Source: Phormidium tenue FACHB-1050
Lineage (GTDB): Bacteria; Cyanobacteriota; Cyanobacteriia; Pseudanabaenales; Pseudanabaenaceae
DNA length: 64,000 bases
Direction of reading: 5' to 3'
Assembly (NCBI RefSeq): GCF_014696925.1
Contig: NZ_JACJQY010000016.1
Location: 37,534 to 101,533 of the forward strand
Shown: in pieces, positions 16,634-26,461 of the stretch
How positions within the stretch are numbered: the stretch's first letter is position 1
How the letters are laid out: every line of letters starts with the position of its first letter
Made by a program: the position numbers and the translations under genes
The notes under the pieces: generated by a model
The model's database searches: none
Seen by the model: only the letters and a program-made list of their open reading frames with translations
What the model was told of the DNA's origin: nothing

Positions 16634-18064
16634 TTATTTGCCAATGCAAAATCTACTGAAGATTTGATCTAGAACTGATTCCGTAACCTCTTCGCCTGTA
16701 ATCTCACCGATAGCACTAATGGCATCTCGTAAATCAATTGTCCAGAAATCAAGCGGTAACTGATCGGCGATCGCAATTTGCACATTAGCTAAGGATTGCA
16801 CCACCCTTAACAAACAAGCTTTCTGACGCTGATTAATGGCAACCTCTATATTTGCCGCAGCGATCGCATCTTGGTGGATACATTTTAAAATCGCCGCTTC
16901 GAGATCCTCGATTCCCTGTTGTTGAGAAGCCGCAGTTTTGACAATGGGAATACCCTCACCCCCCAGCCCCCTCTCCCGCAGGAGAGGGGGAGTAAAGATA
17001 TAATCTTGCTCCCCTCTCCCTATGGGAGAGGGGCTGGGGGTGAGGGCAAGATCAATCTTATTCATCACCAAAATTACAGGGCGATCGCGTACAGTTTCAT
17101 AGATTTCCGAATCCTTCTCAATCCAGCCCACACTTGCATCAATTACCATCAATACTAAATCCGCTGACTGAGCAGCTTGGCGCGATCGCTCCACACCGAT
17201 CTTTTCCACTACATCCTCGGTTTCCCTAATCCCTGCGGTATCGAGAACTTGAATGGGAATACCACCCACCACCAATTGCGAATCAACGACATCGCGAGTT
17301 GTCCCTGGCAAATCCGTAACGATCGCCCGATCGCTACGGCTCCATGCATTTAATAAACTCGATTTACCGACATTAGGACGACCGACAATCGCCACTTTTA
17401 AACCCGTTCGCAATAGTTCCCCGCGATCGGCTGTGGCTAAAATTTGTTGCGATTCTTGAGAAACCGTCTTAACTTCTGCTTTGACCCATTCCACATCAAG
17501 GGGTGGCAAATCATCTTCAAAATCAATCCGCGCTTCGATTTCAGTTAAGACATTTAAGCATTTACCACGCAAATATTTTAAAGATTGTGCTAGCTTGCCA
17601 CGAAGAGAAGCGATCGCCGATTGGGCTGCTTGTGCTGATTTAGCACCAACGAGATCATTAATACTTTCAGCTTGCGTAAGATCAATTCGACCATTGAGAA
17701 AAGCCCTTAAACTAAATTCCCCTGCTTCTGCTAGTCTTGCACCCTGCTCTAAACAAAGATTTAACACCTGCTGCACTGCCATAATTCCCCCATGACAATG
17801 AAACTCTACGACATCTTCGCGGGTAAAAGAACGAGGCGCTTTCATCAATAACAATAGGCTCTCATCGACAATAGTTTTCGAGACTGGATGCTTCACGTAG
17901 CCATAAAGAATACGATGACTTTCCCAAACTTGTTTCCCGCCTGCATGGAAAAGCTGTTGCGCGATCGCCATTGCCTGCTCTCCAGACAATCTCACAATGC
18001 CCACACTCCCCTGCTGCGGTGAAATTGCCGTGGCAATGGCAGCGATCGTGTCAGATAGACTCAT
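16634..18064 (-). CDS. mnmE: tRNA modification GTPase MnmE with repeat-derived insert
   Basis: With MnmG it makes the 5-aminomethyl-type modification of U34 in certain tRNAs; cytoplasmic. 476 residues. The N-terminal formyl-THF-binding domain is at 1-118. The helical domain is split around the G domain, which has P-loop GRPNVGKSS (228-236), G2/G3 GTTRDVV and DTAG (275-278), and G4 NKID (335-338). The C-terminal catalytic motif is FCIGK (472-476). Between G4 and the G5-like TAAS (377-380) sits about 32 residues (340-371, with [10 protein letters not shown] and [12 protein letters not shown]) encoded by an in-frame copy of the family D palindrome. All catalytic motifs survive, so the protein is probably active. 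It lies upstream of the GNAT-TrhO gene on the same strand. Confidence 0.95.
   Translation of the reverse strand: MSLSDTIAAIATAISPQQGSVGIVRLSGEQAMAIAQQLFHAGGKQVWESHRILYGYVKHPVSKTIVDESLLLLMKAPRSFTREDVVEFHCHGGIMAVQQVLNLCLEQGARLAEAGEFSLRAFLNGRIDLTQAESINDLVGAKSAQAAQSAIASLRGKLAQSLKYLRGKCLNVLTEIEARIDFEDDLPPLDVEWVKAEVKTVSQESQQILATADRGELLRTGLKVAIVGRPNVGKSSLLNAWSRSDRAIVTDLPGTTRDVVDSQLVVGGIPIQVLDTAGIRETEDVVEKIGVERSRQAAQSADLVLMVIDASVGWIEKDSEIYETVRDRPVILVMNKIDLALTPSPSPIGRGEQDYIFTPPLLRERGLGGEGIPIVKTAASQQQGIEDLEAAILKCIHQDAIAAANIEVAINQRQKACLLRVVQSLANVQIAIADQLPLDFWTIDLRDAISAIGEITGEEVTESVLDQIFSRFCIGK
16953..17046. repeat. Family D palindrome inserted in mnmE
   Basis: CCCTCACCCCCCAGCCCC at one end and GGGGCTGGGGGTGAGGG at the other, the same structure as 8084-8179. 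It is read through by mnmE without a stop. Confidence 0.9.
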
Positions 18065-18095
18065 ACCGTTACTCTCAAAAACTGAATAAATGACT

Positions 18096-18186
18096 TATAG
18101 CGCTTTTCAAGCAAACGAGGTACATGGTTTTGTTTCCCCACCGAAGGCGGGGAAACAAAACCATACTTCAACTGATAAACGCTATA
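18096..18186. repeat. MITE-like element, family E, copy 1
   Basis: Starts TATAGCGCTTTTCAAGCAA and ends ACTGATAAACGCTATA. An internal hairpin of about 15-bp arms is centred on CCACCGAAGGCGGG. Copy 2 at 36467-36561 shares both ends and the layout. Confidence 0.85.
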
Positions 18187-18297
18187 TAGCAATTTGGATC
18201 AAACACCTCCAGAGATTTTTTGAAAGTGTCGCTAAGCAACACTTTCAAAAAATCTCTGGGCTTGGGGTTGAACACCCCGCGCTTTATGATTGCTATA
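18185..18297. repeat. MITE-like element, family G, copy 1
   Basis: 113 bp with perfect 9-bp ends TATAGCAAT and ATTGCTATA and an internal hairpin (GAGATTTTTTGAAAGTGT and complement). It shares its left TATA with the end of the family E copy. The rest of 18298-18561 is AT-rich and presumably holds the promoter of the following kinase. Confidence 0.8.
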
Positions 18298-18561
18298 GAA
18301 AATAATCTTATGATTGTTATAGAATAGAAAAGACAAGACTGTAAAAAAACGCTAAAAACTAATTTTGTGATGTTAAGGGGATATATGCCACAAGAGAATT
18401 TTTTAAGATAACCATATAGATTTTAGGGCTTTTAAGTCAAAACAACTGAAAACCCTTAAATTGACTAAATTACAAAGTTTTTTGGGAATATCACTCGACA
18501 AATTTATATTATTTTCTTGTCTATTATTAGATTAATTTCGTATCTGGGTCTTCTTTAAATT

Positions 18562-21500
18562 ATGCCTAAACCTACTAATGGAGATTTGCCAGCTTACCCA
18601 GAAAGACACAGAAATTCTTTAAATAAGGGGATGACAAAAACAGCAAAAAGTACAGTCCAAGAAACATTGAAATTGCACCAAGCAATTTTAGATAGTGCCA
18701 ACTACTCAATTATTGCGACAACCATTGATGGAACAATTTGTGCTTTCAATACCACGGCTGAGCGTTGGCTAGGCTATGCAGCATCAGAAATAATTGGCAT
18801 TTGCTCTCCTGAGCGCTTTCATGATTTGTCTGAGGTTCAACAGCGGGCGATCGCCTTAACAGAGGAGTTAGGAAAACCCATCCCTGTAGGCTTTGAGGTA
18901 TTTGTTGCCAAGGCGAAATTAGGGCAAATCGAAGAAATCGAATGGACATATATCCGTAAAGATGGATCGCGATTTCCTGTAATGCTTTCCATTTCAGCAC
19001 TGCGAAATGACGACAATCAGATTTCAGGCTTTTTAGGTATTGCTACCGATTTGTCAAGCCGAAAGTTTGCCGAGTCTAAGTTACAAACTACTTTACACGA
19101 GTTAGAATTTCAAAAATTTGCTCTTGACCAAGCCGCGATTGTTGCTGTTACTGATTTAAATGGAGCGATCACCTATGCCAATAGTAAATTTTGTGAAATT
19201 TCTGGCTATAGCCAAAATGAATTAATAGGAAAAAACCATCGATTTATTAATTCCGAGTATCATTCACCAGAATTTTTTGCCAACCTGTGGGATACCATCT
19301 CCAGCGGTAAGGTTTGGCGTGGCGAAGTTCGCAATAGGGCTAAAGACGGCTCATTTTATTGGACTGACAGTACGATCATCCCCCTACTAGATGATTGTGG
19401 TAAGCCGATGCAATATCTAGCAATTCGCTTTGATATTTCCGATCGCAAAAAATTTGAAGAAACGCTGCGTCTCCAAGAACGGGCGATCGCTTCTAGCCAC
19501 AATGGTATCGTCATTACTGACTTTCGTCGCCCCAATAATCCGATTGTCTACATAAATTCTGCATTTGAGAAAATAACTGGTTACGAAGCTAGCGAAGTGA
19601 TGGGTAAAAATTGTCGTTTTTTGCAAGGAAGCGATGTATTTCAACCTGAAAAAGATATTCTCAGAAATGCAACTTTGAAAGGAGAATCTTGCAGTGTTGT
19701 CATCAGAAACTATCGCAAAGATGGCTCTTTATTTTGGAATGAGTTAAATATTTCGCCAATATTTGATGATATTGGTAGAGTAACTCACTTTATTGGTATC
19801 CAAACAGATATCACAGCGAGAAAAGAGGCTGAGAAAGATTTAAAAAGGCAAATGCGTCTTACGGTATTACTTAACCGCATAACTGATGAAATTCGCCAAA
19901 GTCTGGATATAAAAAGCATTTTTCAAACGGCGGCTCATCAGATTCAGTTGGCTTTTCATGCTAGTCGTTGTCTGATTTATAAGCTGGATTATCAAAACCA
20001 AGATTCAGCATTACAATCTCAAATTTCTCTAATGTCAGAACAATTAGCTGAAAGAGTCTTTTCAGTAAAAGATATTGAATTGCCGCTGTTAGATAGTGAT
20101 TTCGGAAAAAGAATTTCTAGTCAAGATCAAGCGATCGCCATTACTAATGTTTATACCGAGCAAGACTTAGATGAATTTGGCGAACTGTTCTATCGAATGC
20201 AATTGCGATCGCTTTTAGCGATCCGTACTTCATCCCATGGATTAACCAATGGGATTATTTTATTACACCACTGTAATAGCTTTCATGAATGGACAATTGA
20301 AGAAAAAGAGTTGTTTGAATCGGTAGCAAATCAAGTTAGTATTGCTCTCTCGCAAGCAAATTTACTAATCCAAGAAACCCGTCAAAGGGAACAACTAATC
20401 AAACAAAATAATGAGTTAGAAGAAGCGCGAGTGATCGCGGAAGCAGCTAATCGATCTAAGAGTGATTTCTTAGCAACCATGAGCCACGAGATCCGTACGC
20501 CCATGAATGCCGTAATTGGGATGACAGGAGTATTACTAGACACAAATTTGACTAGAGAGCAACGGGAATTTGTGGAGATTGCTCGTAATGCGGGTAATAC
20601 CTTGTTGACGATCATCAATGACATTTTAGATTTTTCCAAAATTGAATCAGGACATTTAGAACTAGAAGAACAAACCTTTGATTTGCGAACTTGTTTGGAA
20701 GATACGATCGAGTTGCTCTCAGCTAAGGCATTAGAAAAAGGTATTGAACTTGGTTATTTGATTCATCCCGATGTGGATTTGATTGTGATCGGTGATATGA
20801 CACGATTACGACAAATTTTGGCGAATTTAATTGGCAATGCGATCAAATTTACGAGTCGAGGCTCTGTCAATATTTCGGTTACCCAAATGCTTGTTTCGCA
20901 TTATTTGCGTTGTGAACTTAGCGATCATCATGAAGAATCTCAGTTGTTGCGAACTTTACAATTTGCAGTGAAGGATACAGGCATTGGTATCCCTAGCGAT
21001 CGCTTATATCGACTATTTCAGCCCTTTAGCCAAGTAGATGCCTCCACCACTAGACAATATGGAGGAACTGGGCTAGGGCTGGCGATCAGTAAACGTCTGA
21101 GCGAACTGATGGGTGGCACGATGTGGGTGGAAAGCGGTGAGCAAAAAGGTTCTACTTTTTACTTTACGATTACGGCTCCCGTTAACATTTGGGAACAACC
21201 TGAACCAATCAATATTAATGATTCACAACTGATCTCACCCACGGCGCGATCGCCTCAGGTAATTAGTCAAACCATCAGTCAAAATATTGCTCAAAACCTA
21301 GCTAATCAGTCAAATACAGCTCAAATTTCCCTAGTCTCACCAAAGAAAAGTTTTGCCTTTGATCCACTCATGGCAAGAAACCATCCATTGCGAATTTTGC
21401 TAGCCGAGGACAATGTGGTTAACCAAAAAGTAGCCATCCATATTTTGCAACGAATGGGCTATCGGGCTGATGTGGCCGCTAATGGATTTGAGGTACTATC

Positions 21501-22131
21501 GGCGCTTTCACAGCAGCCCTATGACTTAGTGTTTATGGATATGCAAATGCCTGAGATGGATGGACTTGAGGCGACTCGACTGATCGAGCAGAATTTGCAA
21601 AGCGGTAAAATCATCTCCAAGCCGAGGATTGTGGCGATGACGGCTAATGCTATGCAAGGCGATCGCGAGATTTGTCTAGCCGCAGGTATGGACGACTATC
21701 TCAGCAAACCCATCATTAACGCTGAACTTGTGCGGGTTTTGCGAGAATGTCCGTCTGTGATACCAAATAAATCTAGTCCATTATCTTCAATTAATATTTC
21801 TACTCTTCATGAAGTCGCGAGTGATATTGGCGGCGAAGATCCAGAATTTTTGATTGAACTGATTGACAGTTATCTAGATAATACGCAATCACTCCTCCAA
21901 GAGTTATATACTAGCTTTGCACAGAAAAATTTTGAGGTGATGGTGCGAACTGTTCACACCTTGAAATCCAGCAGTAGTGTAATTGGTGCAGAAGATCTCT
22001 CAACTCTATGCCGCGAATTGGAAACAAATCTACGCAATCAAAAATATGAGGACTTAGATATCAAAATCAATAAAATTACTGATGAATATGCAAATGTTAA
22101 ATCTGAGTTAGAGCATGAAAAATATCACTAA
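18562..22131 (+). CDS. Hybrid sensor histidine kinase, PAS-PAS-PAS-GAF-HisKA-HATPase-REC-HPt
   Basis: 1189 residues, soluble by appearance. Three PAS domains (about 35-165, 185-300, 305-425) are present. The second and third have [12 protein letters not shown] and [11 protein letters not shown], the latter close to the LOV consensus NCRFLQ and so possibly flavin-binding. A GAF domain (about 435-590) follows. DHp His642 is in [16 protein letters not shown], and the ATPase motifs are [18 protein letters not shown] and [11 protein letters not shown] receiver domain has Asp993 in [12 protein letters not shown]. The C-terminal HPt has His1132 in [11 protein letters not shown]. All phosphorelay residues are present. 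A GGDEF response regulator follows 156 bases downstream. Confidence 0.92.
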   Translation: MPKPTNGDLPAYPERHRNSLNKGMTKTAKSTVQETLKLHQAILDSANYSIIATTIDGTICAFNTTAERWLGYAASEIIGICSPERFHDLSEVQQRAIALTEELGKPIPVGFEVFVAKAKLGQIEEIEWTYIRKDGSRFPVMLSISALRNDDNQISGFLGIATDLSSRKFAESKLQTTLHELEFQKFALDQAAIVAVTDLNGAITYANSKFCEISGYSQNELIGKNHRFINSEYHSPEFFANLWDTISSGKVWRGEVRNRAKDGSFYWTDSTIIPLLDDCGKPMQYLAIRFDISDRKKFEETLRLQERAIASSHNGIVITDFRRPNNPIVYINSAFEKITGYEASEVMGKNCRFLQGSDVFQPEKDILRNATLKGESCSVVIRNYRKDGSLFWNELNISPIFDDIGRVTHFIGIQTDITARKEAEKDLKRQMRLTVLLNRITDEIRQSLDIKSIFQTAAHQIQLAFHASRCLIYKLDYQNQDSALQSQISLMSEQLAERVFSVKDIELPLLDSDFGKRISSQDQAIAITNVYTEQDLDEFGELFYRMQLRSLLAIRTSSHGLTNGIILLHHCNSFHEWTIEEKELFESVANQVSIALSQANLLIQETRQREQLIKQNNELEEARVIAEAANRSKSDFLATMSHEIRTPMNAVIGMTGVLLDTNLTREQREFVEIARNAGNTLLTIINDILDFSKIESGHLELEEQTFDLRTCLEDTIELLSAKALEKGIELGYLIHPDVDLIVIGDMTRLRQILANLIGNAIKFTSRGSVNISVTQMLVSHYLRCELSDHHEESQLLRTLQFAVKDTGIGIPSDRLYRLFQPFSQVDASTTRQYGGTGLGLAISKRLSELMGGTMWVESGEQKGSTFYFTITAPVNIWEQPEPININDSQLISPTARSPQVISQTISQNIAQNLANQSNTAQISLVSPKKSFAFDPLMARNHPLRILLAEDNVVNQKVAIHILQRMGYRADVAANGFEVLSALSQQPYDLVFMDMQMPEMDGLEATRLIEQNLQSGKIISKPRIVAMTANAMQGDREICLAAGMDDYLSKPIINAELVRVLRECPSVIPNKSSPLSSINISTLHEVASDIGGEDPEFLIELIDSYLDNTQSLLQELYTSFAQKNFEVMVRTVHTLKSSSSVIGAEDLSTLCRELETNLRNQKYEDLDIKINKITDEYANVKSELEHEKYH

Positions 22132-22163
22132 GTAGCTAGGCATAAGTAAACTAGAAAACCAGA

Positions 22164-22198
22164 AGATTGTTCCGCCCACCATGCAGGCGGAACAATCT
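22164..22198. repeat. Hairpin between kinase and diguanylate cyclase genes
   Basis: AGATTGTTCCGCC and its exact complement, 9-base loop. No U-run follows directly, so it may not terminate. Confidence 0.65.
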
Positions 22199-22287
22199 CT
22201 GGCTTTGGGTTTTAACTATGCTAAACCACTTACACTCTTCAGGTAGACGCATGTCTGTTAACGTCAATTTTACCGTCTAACCATGTA

Positions 22288-23331
22288 ATGACAATCGATG
22301 ATATTAGCGATCGCCATAAGCAGCATCCTAACCAAGAAGTAAGCCCAGATATCAATATTCAAGAAAAATCATCATCCAAGACTGCTCAGATTTTAATAGT
22401 GGATGATGATTTGTTTATGCGAAAAATTTTGGTGCGCTATTTGGAGCGGGAAAATTATCGTGTGGTTGAGGCTGCTAACGGGATGGAAGCGTTAAAGCTT
22501 TATCAAGAATATCAGCCAGATATCATTTTACTGGATGCTATGATGCCTGTGTTAGATGGCTTTGAATGTTGTTCACGGTTGCAAAAACTGCCTCATGGTG
22601 ATCATACGCCTGTTTTAATTATTACGGCGCTGGAAGATCGCGAATCTGTAGATCGAGCTTATGCGGTGGGGGCTTCAGACTATGTTACTAAGCCCATTCA
22701 TTGGGCGGTACTACGGCAAAGGGTGCGCCGTTTACTGGAGCAAGCCAATCTCCGCCAGCAGCTTGAAGCTGCCAATCAACAGTTAGCTGTTGTGGTGCAA
22801 GAGCTAAGAAGATTGGTTTCCATCGATGGCTTAACGCAAGTGGCTAATCGTCGTTGCTTAGATGAATATCTAGAACAAGAATGTAAGCGATCGCATCGAG
22901 AACAAGTTCCAATTTCCTTGGTGTTATGCGATATCGACTTTTTTAAAAACTACAACGATAACTATGGACATCAAGAGGGGGATCATTGCTTGCAGCAAGT
23001 AGCCCAAGCAATCAGTAAGTCAACCAATCGTCCTGCGGATTTGGTGGCTCGGTATGGGGGGGAAGAATTTGCGATTATTTTGCCAAACACCGATGCCGAA
23101 GGGGGGATGAATGTGGCGATTCGGGCTACGGAAATTGTGCGATCGCTGCAATTGCCGCACGATTACTCGAAAGTTGCTAATCATGTGACGATTAGCTGTG
23201 GTGTGGCGACACTTTTCCCAGCTCAAGATTTTGAAGTGATGCATTTACTCAAATCGGCTGATCGCGCCTTGTATGTCGCTAAAGCCGAAGGTCGCAATTG
23301 CGTCAGGCAAAATGTTTATGTCCCAGAATAA
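22288..23331 (+). CDS. Response regulator with diguanylate cyclase (GGDEF) output
   Basis: 347 residues: receiver domain (about 33-150) with Asp83 in [11 protein letters not shown] and Lys135 in VTKP, a coiled linker (150-178), then a GGDEF domain. The active-site motif is GGEEF (257-261), a functional variant. RPAD (248-251) lies five residues before it, the spacing of the c-di-GMP inhibitory I-site, so product feedback is likely. It should make cyclic di-GMP from two GTP when phosphorylated. Its position after the hybrid kinase suggests the kinase controls it, which is an inference from order. The start at 22288 is preceded by TCTAACCATGTA without a clear ribosome site. Confidence 0.92.
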   Translation: MTIDDISDRHKQHPNQEVSPDINIQEKSSSKTAQILIVDDDLFMRKILVRYLERENYRVVEAANGMEALKLYQEYQPDIILLDAMMPVLDGFECCSRLQKLPHGDHTPVLIITALEDRESVDRAYAVGASDYVTKPIHWAVLRQRVRRLLEQANLRQQLEAANQQLAVVVQELRRLVSIDGLTQVANRRCLDEYLEQECKRSHREQVPISLVLCDIDFFKNYNDNYGHQEGDHCLQQVAQAISKSTNRPADLVARYGGEEFAIILPNTDAEGGMNVAIRATEIVRSLQLPHDYSKVANHVTISCGVATLFPAQDFEVMHLLKSADRALYVAKAEGRNCVRQNVYVPE

Positions 23332-23335
23332 TCCC

Positions 23336-23425
23336 AAAATACAAAGCGGCTAAGCCGCTTTGTATTTTTACCCCCAATAGCGAGAGGCGGCGCTTCGCGC
23401 TGCCTCTCGCTATTGGGGGTAAAAA
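23336..23425. terminator. Two adjacent hairpins after the diguanylate cyclase gene
   Basis: Hairpin 1 (23336-23368) has arms AAAATACAAAGCGGCT; hairpin 2 (23365-23425) has outer arms TTTTTACCCCCAATAGCGAG around the GC core. They share the T-tract between them. Confidence 0.8.
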
Positions 23426-23500
23426 TCGCGACGTTCTCTAAAATATGGTACGGTCATAGCTGAATGCTATATGACTAAACTACGGTAATCGCATAATTTT

Positions 23501-24115
23501 ATGGAATGGCATATTACGGACGCACAAAGCTTAGCAATAATCGACAACGAGATTGGTGAACACTCACTTTCACCATCTGAATATGAAATTGTGCGCCAAG
23601 TAATTTATGCAACCGCAGATTTTGAGTATAAAAATCTCGTCAGTTTTTCTGAAAATTCCCTACAGGCTGGAGCCACAGCCCTCGCTACTCGCACCACAAT
23701 TATCGTAGATGTCCCAACGGTACAAGCGGCGATCTTTCCTAAAATCTGTGGTACTTTTGCCAATCCTATTTATTGTGGTTTTGAAGCGATTACCCGTCCC
23801 CAAAAAGGTAAAACCCAAGCAGCTTGGGGAATTGAAACTTTGGCAAAACGCTATCCTGAAGCCATTTTTGTGATCGGTGAGTCGCAAACAGCATTGGCAA
23901 CTTTGGTAGATTTGATCGAGATGGAGGATGTTAAGCCTGCTCTGGTAATTGGTACTCCTGCGGGGTTTATTGACACCGATGTGATCAAGTCACGTTTAAA
24001 TGACTCATTAATTCCCCATATTCGTGTTGATGGTCGTAAAGGCAATGCGATCGCTGCCGCCGCGATATTTAATTCACTAGTCAATTTGGCATGGCAAGCC
24101 TACGGCAATAAATAA
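23501..24115 (+). CDS. cobH: Precorrin-8X methylmutase
   Basis: Moves a methyl group from C-11 to C-12 of the corrin ring to give hydrogenobyrinate (or cobyrinate in the anaerobic route). 204 residues, full length for CobH/CbiC. Family segments: EHSLSPSEYEIVRQVIYATA (residues 19-38), TTIIVDVP, GIETLAKRYPEAIFVIGE, IGTPAGFID, and the C-terminal RKGNAIAAAAIFN. In the segment RQVIYATAD the usual His of RxxIH is a Tyr, see findings. No other cobalamin gene is adjacent, as is usual in cyanobacteria. TATGACTAAACTACGGTAATC before the start shows no strong ribosome site. Confidence 0.93.
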   Translation: MEWHITDAQSLAIIDNEIGEHSLSPSEYEIVRQVIYATADFEYKNLVSFSENSLQAGATALATRTTIIVDVPTVQAAIFPKICGTFANPIYCGFEAITRPQKGKTQAAWGIETLAKRYPEAIFVIGESQTALATLVDLIEMEDVKPALVIGTPAGFIDTDVIKSRLNDSLIPHIRVDGRKGNAIAAAAIFNSLVNLAWQAYGNK

Positions 24116-24117
24116 TT

Positions 24118-24146
24118 ATCAAGGTGACGCTCCGCGTCACCTTGAT
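24118..24146 (+). terminator. Hairpin after cobH
   Basis: ATCAAGGTGACGC and complement with a TCC loop, three bases after the cobH stop. Confidence 0.7.
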
Positions 24147-24226
24147 AGCTACAATACCCAAAAAAGCGAGTGGCGGCGCTCCGCGCCGCCACTCGCTTTT
24201 TTGGGTTTGGTTTGACGACAGCTATA
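24145..24226. repeat. Family A element
   Basis: Palindrome with outer ACCCAAAAAAGCGAG arms around GGCGGCGCTCCGCGCCGCC, then GACGACAGCTATA at the right end, as in other family A copies. Confidence 0.75.
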
Positions 24227-24231
24227 AAATT

Positions 24232-24963
24232 TTATGACCAGATGATACCTGTTAAATTTGCCTCTTGGGTCAACATCCCCTCAGTGACAGCGTCTGCCAT
24301 TTTTGCTTTACTTAAGTTAGCCTTATAAAAATTTACGCGAGATAGATCAGAACCTTGGAGATTGGCACTGGTGAGATCGGCTTCGCTCAGATCGGCATCA
24401 CATAAACTTGCACCGTACAGACTCGCAAAAGTTAGATCTACCTCACATAGCATGGCTTTATTTAGATTTGCACCATTGAGACTAGCCCTACTCAGATCAG
24501 CACGTTGCAACATCGCCTCATTTAGCCCAGCCCCAAATAACCGCGCATCCCTGAGAATAGCCTCACTAAGATCAGCACGATTTAGCTTGGCTTTACCCAT
24601 ATTTGCGCCATTTAGTTTTGCACGGGGTAATTTGGCTTTGTTCAAAATAGCCCCATACAAATTCACCCCATAGAGCTTGGCATCACTAAGATTGGCTTCA
24701 CTAAGATCCGCCTCTCCTAAATCAGCGCCACTGAAATTAGCACTGACAAGGTTAGCGCGATATAGCTTTGCACCATTAAAATCTGCACCATTTAGTTTTG
24801 AGTGGCTTAAGTTTGCACCATAGAGACTTGATTCACTCAGATTTGCACCACTGAGATCGGCATGACTTAGGTCAATTCCATTCATATCCGTTTTACTGAG
24901 ATTGACTCCTGCAAAGTTGCGGCGACCTGCGTGGTAGCTATTGATTAGTTCACTGACTTCCAT
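24232..24963 (-). CDS. Pentapeptide repeat protein
   Basis: 243 residues built almost entirely of tandem A(D/N)Lxx pentapeptides from about residue 17 to 235, e.g. ANLSESSLYGANLS and ADLSEANLSDAKL. This predicts one long right-handed quadrilateral beta-helix. The N-terminal MEVSELINSYHAGRRNFAG is a short helix and cap typical of cyanobacterial members. No enzymatic or transmembrane region is visible. The function of such proteins is mostly unknown; some mimic DNA and inhibit gyrase, but nothing here points to that. gvpG lies upstream on the same strand with a hairpin between, so they are probably separate transcripts. Confidence 0.9.
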   Translation of the reverse strand: MEVSELINSYHAGRRNFAGVNLSKTDMNGIDLSHADLSGANLSESSLYGANLSHSKLNGADFNGAKLYRANLVSANFSGADLGEADLSEANLSDAKLYGVNLYGAILNKAKLPRAKLNGANMGKAKLNRADLSEAILRDARLFGAGLNEAMLQRADLSRASLNGANLNKAMLCEVDLTFASLYGASLCDADLSEADLTSANLQGSDLSRVNFYKANLSKAKMADAVTEGMLTQEANLTGIIWS

Positions 24964-24985
24964 TAGTTTGTACCGTTTCTGTCAA

Positions 24986-25020
24986 GAATAAACCAGAGGG
25001 CAACGCGCTCTGGTTTATTC
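24986..25020 (-). terminator. Terminator of gvpG
   Basis: GAATAAACCAGAG (24986-24998) pairs with 25008-25020. The gvpG stop codon (25015-25017) sits inside the right arm. Confidence 0.75.
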
Positions 25021-25242
25021 CTCTTGTTCATTGATTTCTGCTTCCATCGCTTCTAAAATCTCTTGTTCTTGAGCCATGAAATCTTCTTCACTAATATCAC
25101 CAAGATCAAATTTTAGTTGTAAAGTAGTGAGCCGTTTTTGCAGGTTTTCGGTTTTTTCTAATTCAGTAGTCGCCCTTTCTTCGATTTGTTCTGCAATCCA
25201 GACTAGTCCATCGAGGGGTGCTGTCAGTAGTTGCCATATCAT
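25015..25242 (-). CDS. gvpG: Gas vesicle protein GvpG
   Basis: 75 residues starting MIWQLLTAPLDGLVWIAEQI, the GvpG signature, then a long acidic amphipathic helix (residues 17-75) with LGDISEEDFMAQE. GvpG is a minor, essential assembly factor of gas vesicles. It normally lies in a gvp cluster with gvpA, N, J, K, F, L; here none of these is within the window on either side. It may serve a cluster elsewhere or be a relic. ATTTCCCAATG gives a modest ribosome site (GGAG upstream: AAGGAGTACATTTCCC on the minus strand). Confidence 0.9.
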   Translation of the reverse strand: MIWQLLTAPLDGLVWIAEQIEERATTELEKTENLQKRLTTLQLKFDLGDISEEDFMAQEQEILEAMEAEINEQEE

Positions 25243-25313
25243 TGGGAAATGTACTCCTTAATTCCTTATTGCCGCTTTTCTTGCTTCGCAAGAAAAGCTA
25301 ATTAACTAAACCT

Positions 25314-26426
25314 ATGTTAAGTGCTGCCTATCAATATGGGGTGCGTCCCCTGTTATTCTCCCTCGATCCTGAAGCTGCTCATCATTTAGCGATCGCCACT
25401 TGTCGGCGGATTAGTGAGTCATCCATACTACAAGCGATCGCCAAGTCCACCTTTTACTATAGCGATTCGCGACTGTCACAAACTTTATGGAATCTAAAAT
25501 TTGAGAATCCCGTTGGGTTGGCAGCAGGTTTTGATAAAAATGCAGAAGCGATCGGCGCATGGGAACATCTGGGCTTTGGCTTTGCAGAAGTAGGGACAAT
25601 TACCGCCCATGCTCAGTCTGGCAATCCCCAACCACGTTTGTTTCGCTTACCTAGCGATCGCGCTGTTTTGAATCGCATGGGTTTTAATAATCGCGGTGCA
25701 GCAGCAACAGCATTAGATCTCAAAAATTATTTGCAAGCTCATAAGCTGAGTATTCCCCTTGGTATTAATCTGGGCAAGTCTAAAATTACGGAGATCGCTG
25801 AAGCGAAATTAGACTATGCCGAAAGCTTGCGATCGCTTTACGAGTTTGGTGATTATTTTGTAGTCAATGTTAGTTCACCCAATACGCCGAATTTACGGGA
25901 TTTGCAAGCGACCGATCAGCTATGTGGAATTCTTGCGGAGCTAAATCCGATTAATATACAGAACAAGCCGATTTTAGTAAAAATTGCCCCAGACTTGAAT
26001 GATGCCGATATTGTGGAAGTGGTTAAGGCAAGTCAAGCCTACGGTGTAGCAGGGATTATCGCTACGAACACGACGATTTCACGACAGAATTTAACAACTA
26101 CGCATCTAGCAATGACTGGTAAACCTGTCACCGAAGAAGCTGGCGGTATCAGTGGTCAGCCTGTGCGCGATCGCTCTCTGGAAGTAATTAACCTGATCTG
26201 GCAAACTACACAGGGTAATCTTCCAATCATCGGCGTGGGCGGGGTTTTCACAGCAGAGGATGCTTGGCAAAAAATTACAGCTGGAGCGACGATCGTGCAG
26301 GTTTATACGGGCTTAATCTATGAAGGTCCAATGATTGTTAAGCAGATCTTGCAAGGTTTGGTTGCTAAGTTAGAAGTCAATGGCTTAGAGAATATTCAAC
26401 AGGCGATCGGGCTAGCCCATAAATAA
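25314..26426 (+). CDS. pyrD: Dihydroorotate dehydrogenase (quinone), class 2
   Basis: Oxidises dihydroorotate to orotate with quinone as acceptor, at the membrane, in pyrimidine synthesis. 370 residues with the class 2 N-terminal helical extension YQYGVRPLLFSLDPEAAHHL that binds the membrane. Then come FENPVGLAAGFDKN (flavin site), FNNRGA, the catalytic Ser segment NVSSPNTPNLR, KIAPDL, TNTT, and the C-terminal phosphate site GVGGVFTAEDAW. The hairpin overlapping its stop codon also covers the stop of the convergent gene. Confidence 0.96.
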   Translation: MLSAAYQYGVRPLLFSLDPEAAHHLAIATCRRISESSILQAIAKSTFYYSDSRLSQTLWNLKFENPVGLAAGFDKNAEAIGAWEHLGFGFAEVGTITAHAQSGNPQPRLFRLPSDRAVLNRMGFNNRGAAATALDLKNYLQAHKLSIPLGINLGKSKITEIAEAKLDYAESLRSLYEFGDYFVVNVSSPNTPNLRDLQATDQLCGILAELNPINIQNKPILVKIAPDLNDADIVEVVKASQAYGVAGIIATNTTISRQNLTTTHLAMTGKPVTEEAGGISGQPVRDRSLEVINLIWQTTQGNLPIIGVGGVFTAEDAWQKITAGATIVQVYTGLIYEGPMIVKQILQGLVAKLEVNGLENIQQAIGLAHK

Positions 26427-26461
26427 AAAGAAGACGGGCAAAGCCCGTCTTCTTTTTATTT
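26421..26461. terminator. Bidirectional terminator containing both stop codons
   Basis: AAATAAAAAGAAGACGGGC (26421-26439) pairs perfectly with 26443-26461. The pyrD stop (26424-26426) lies in one arm and the stop of the minus-strand gene (26456-26458) in the other. Confidence 0.9.

Noticed and set aside
16919..17795. Open frames on the plus strand over mnmE
   Set aside because: They are antisense shadows of a well-supported gene.
24362..24673. Plus-strand frame over the pentapeptide gene
   Set aside because: It is the antisense reading of the repetitive gene; its regular sequence only mirrors the repeats.
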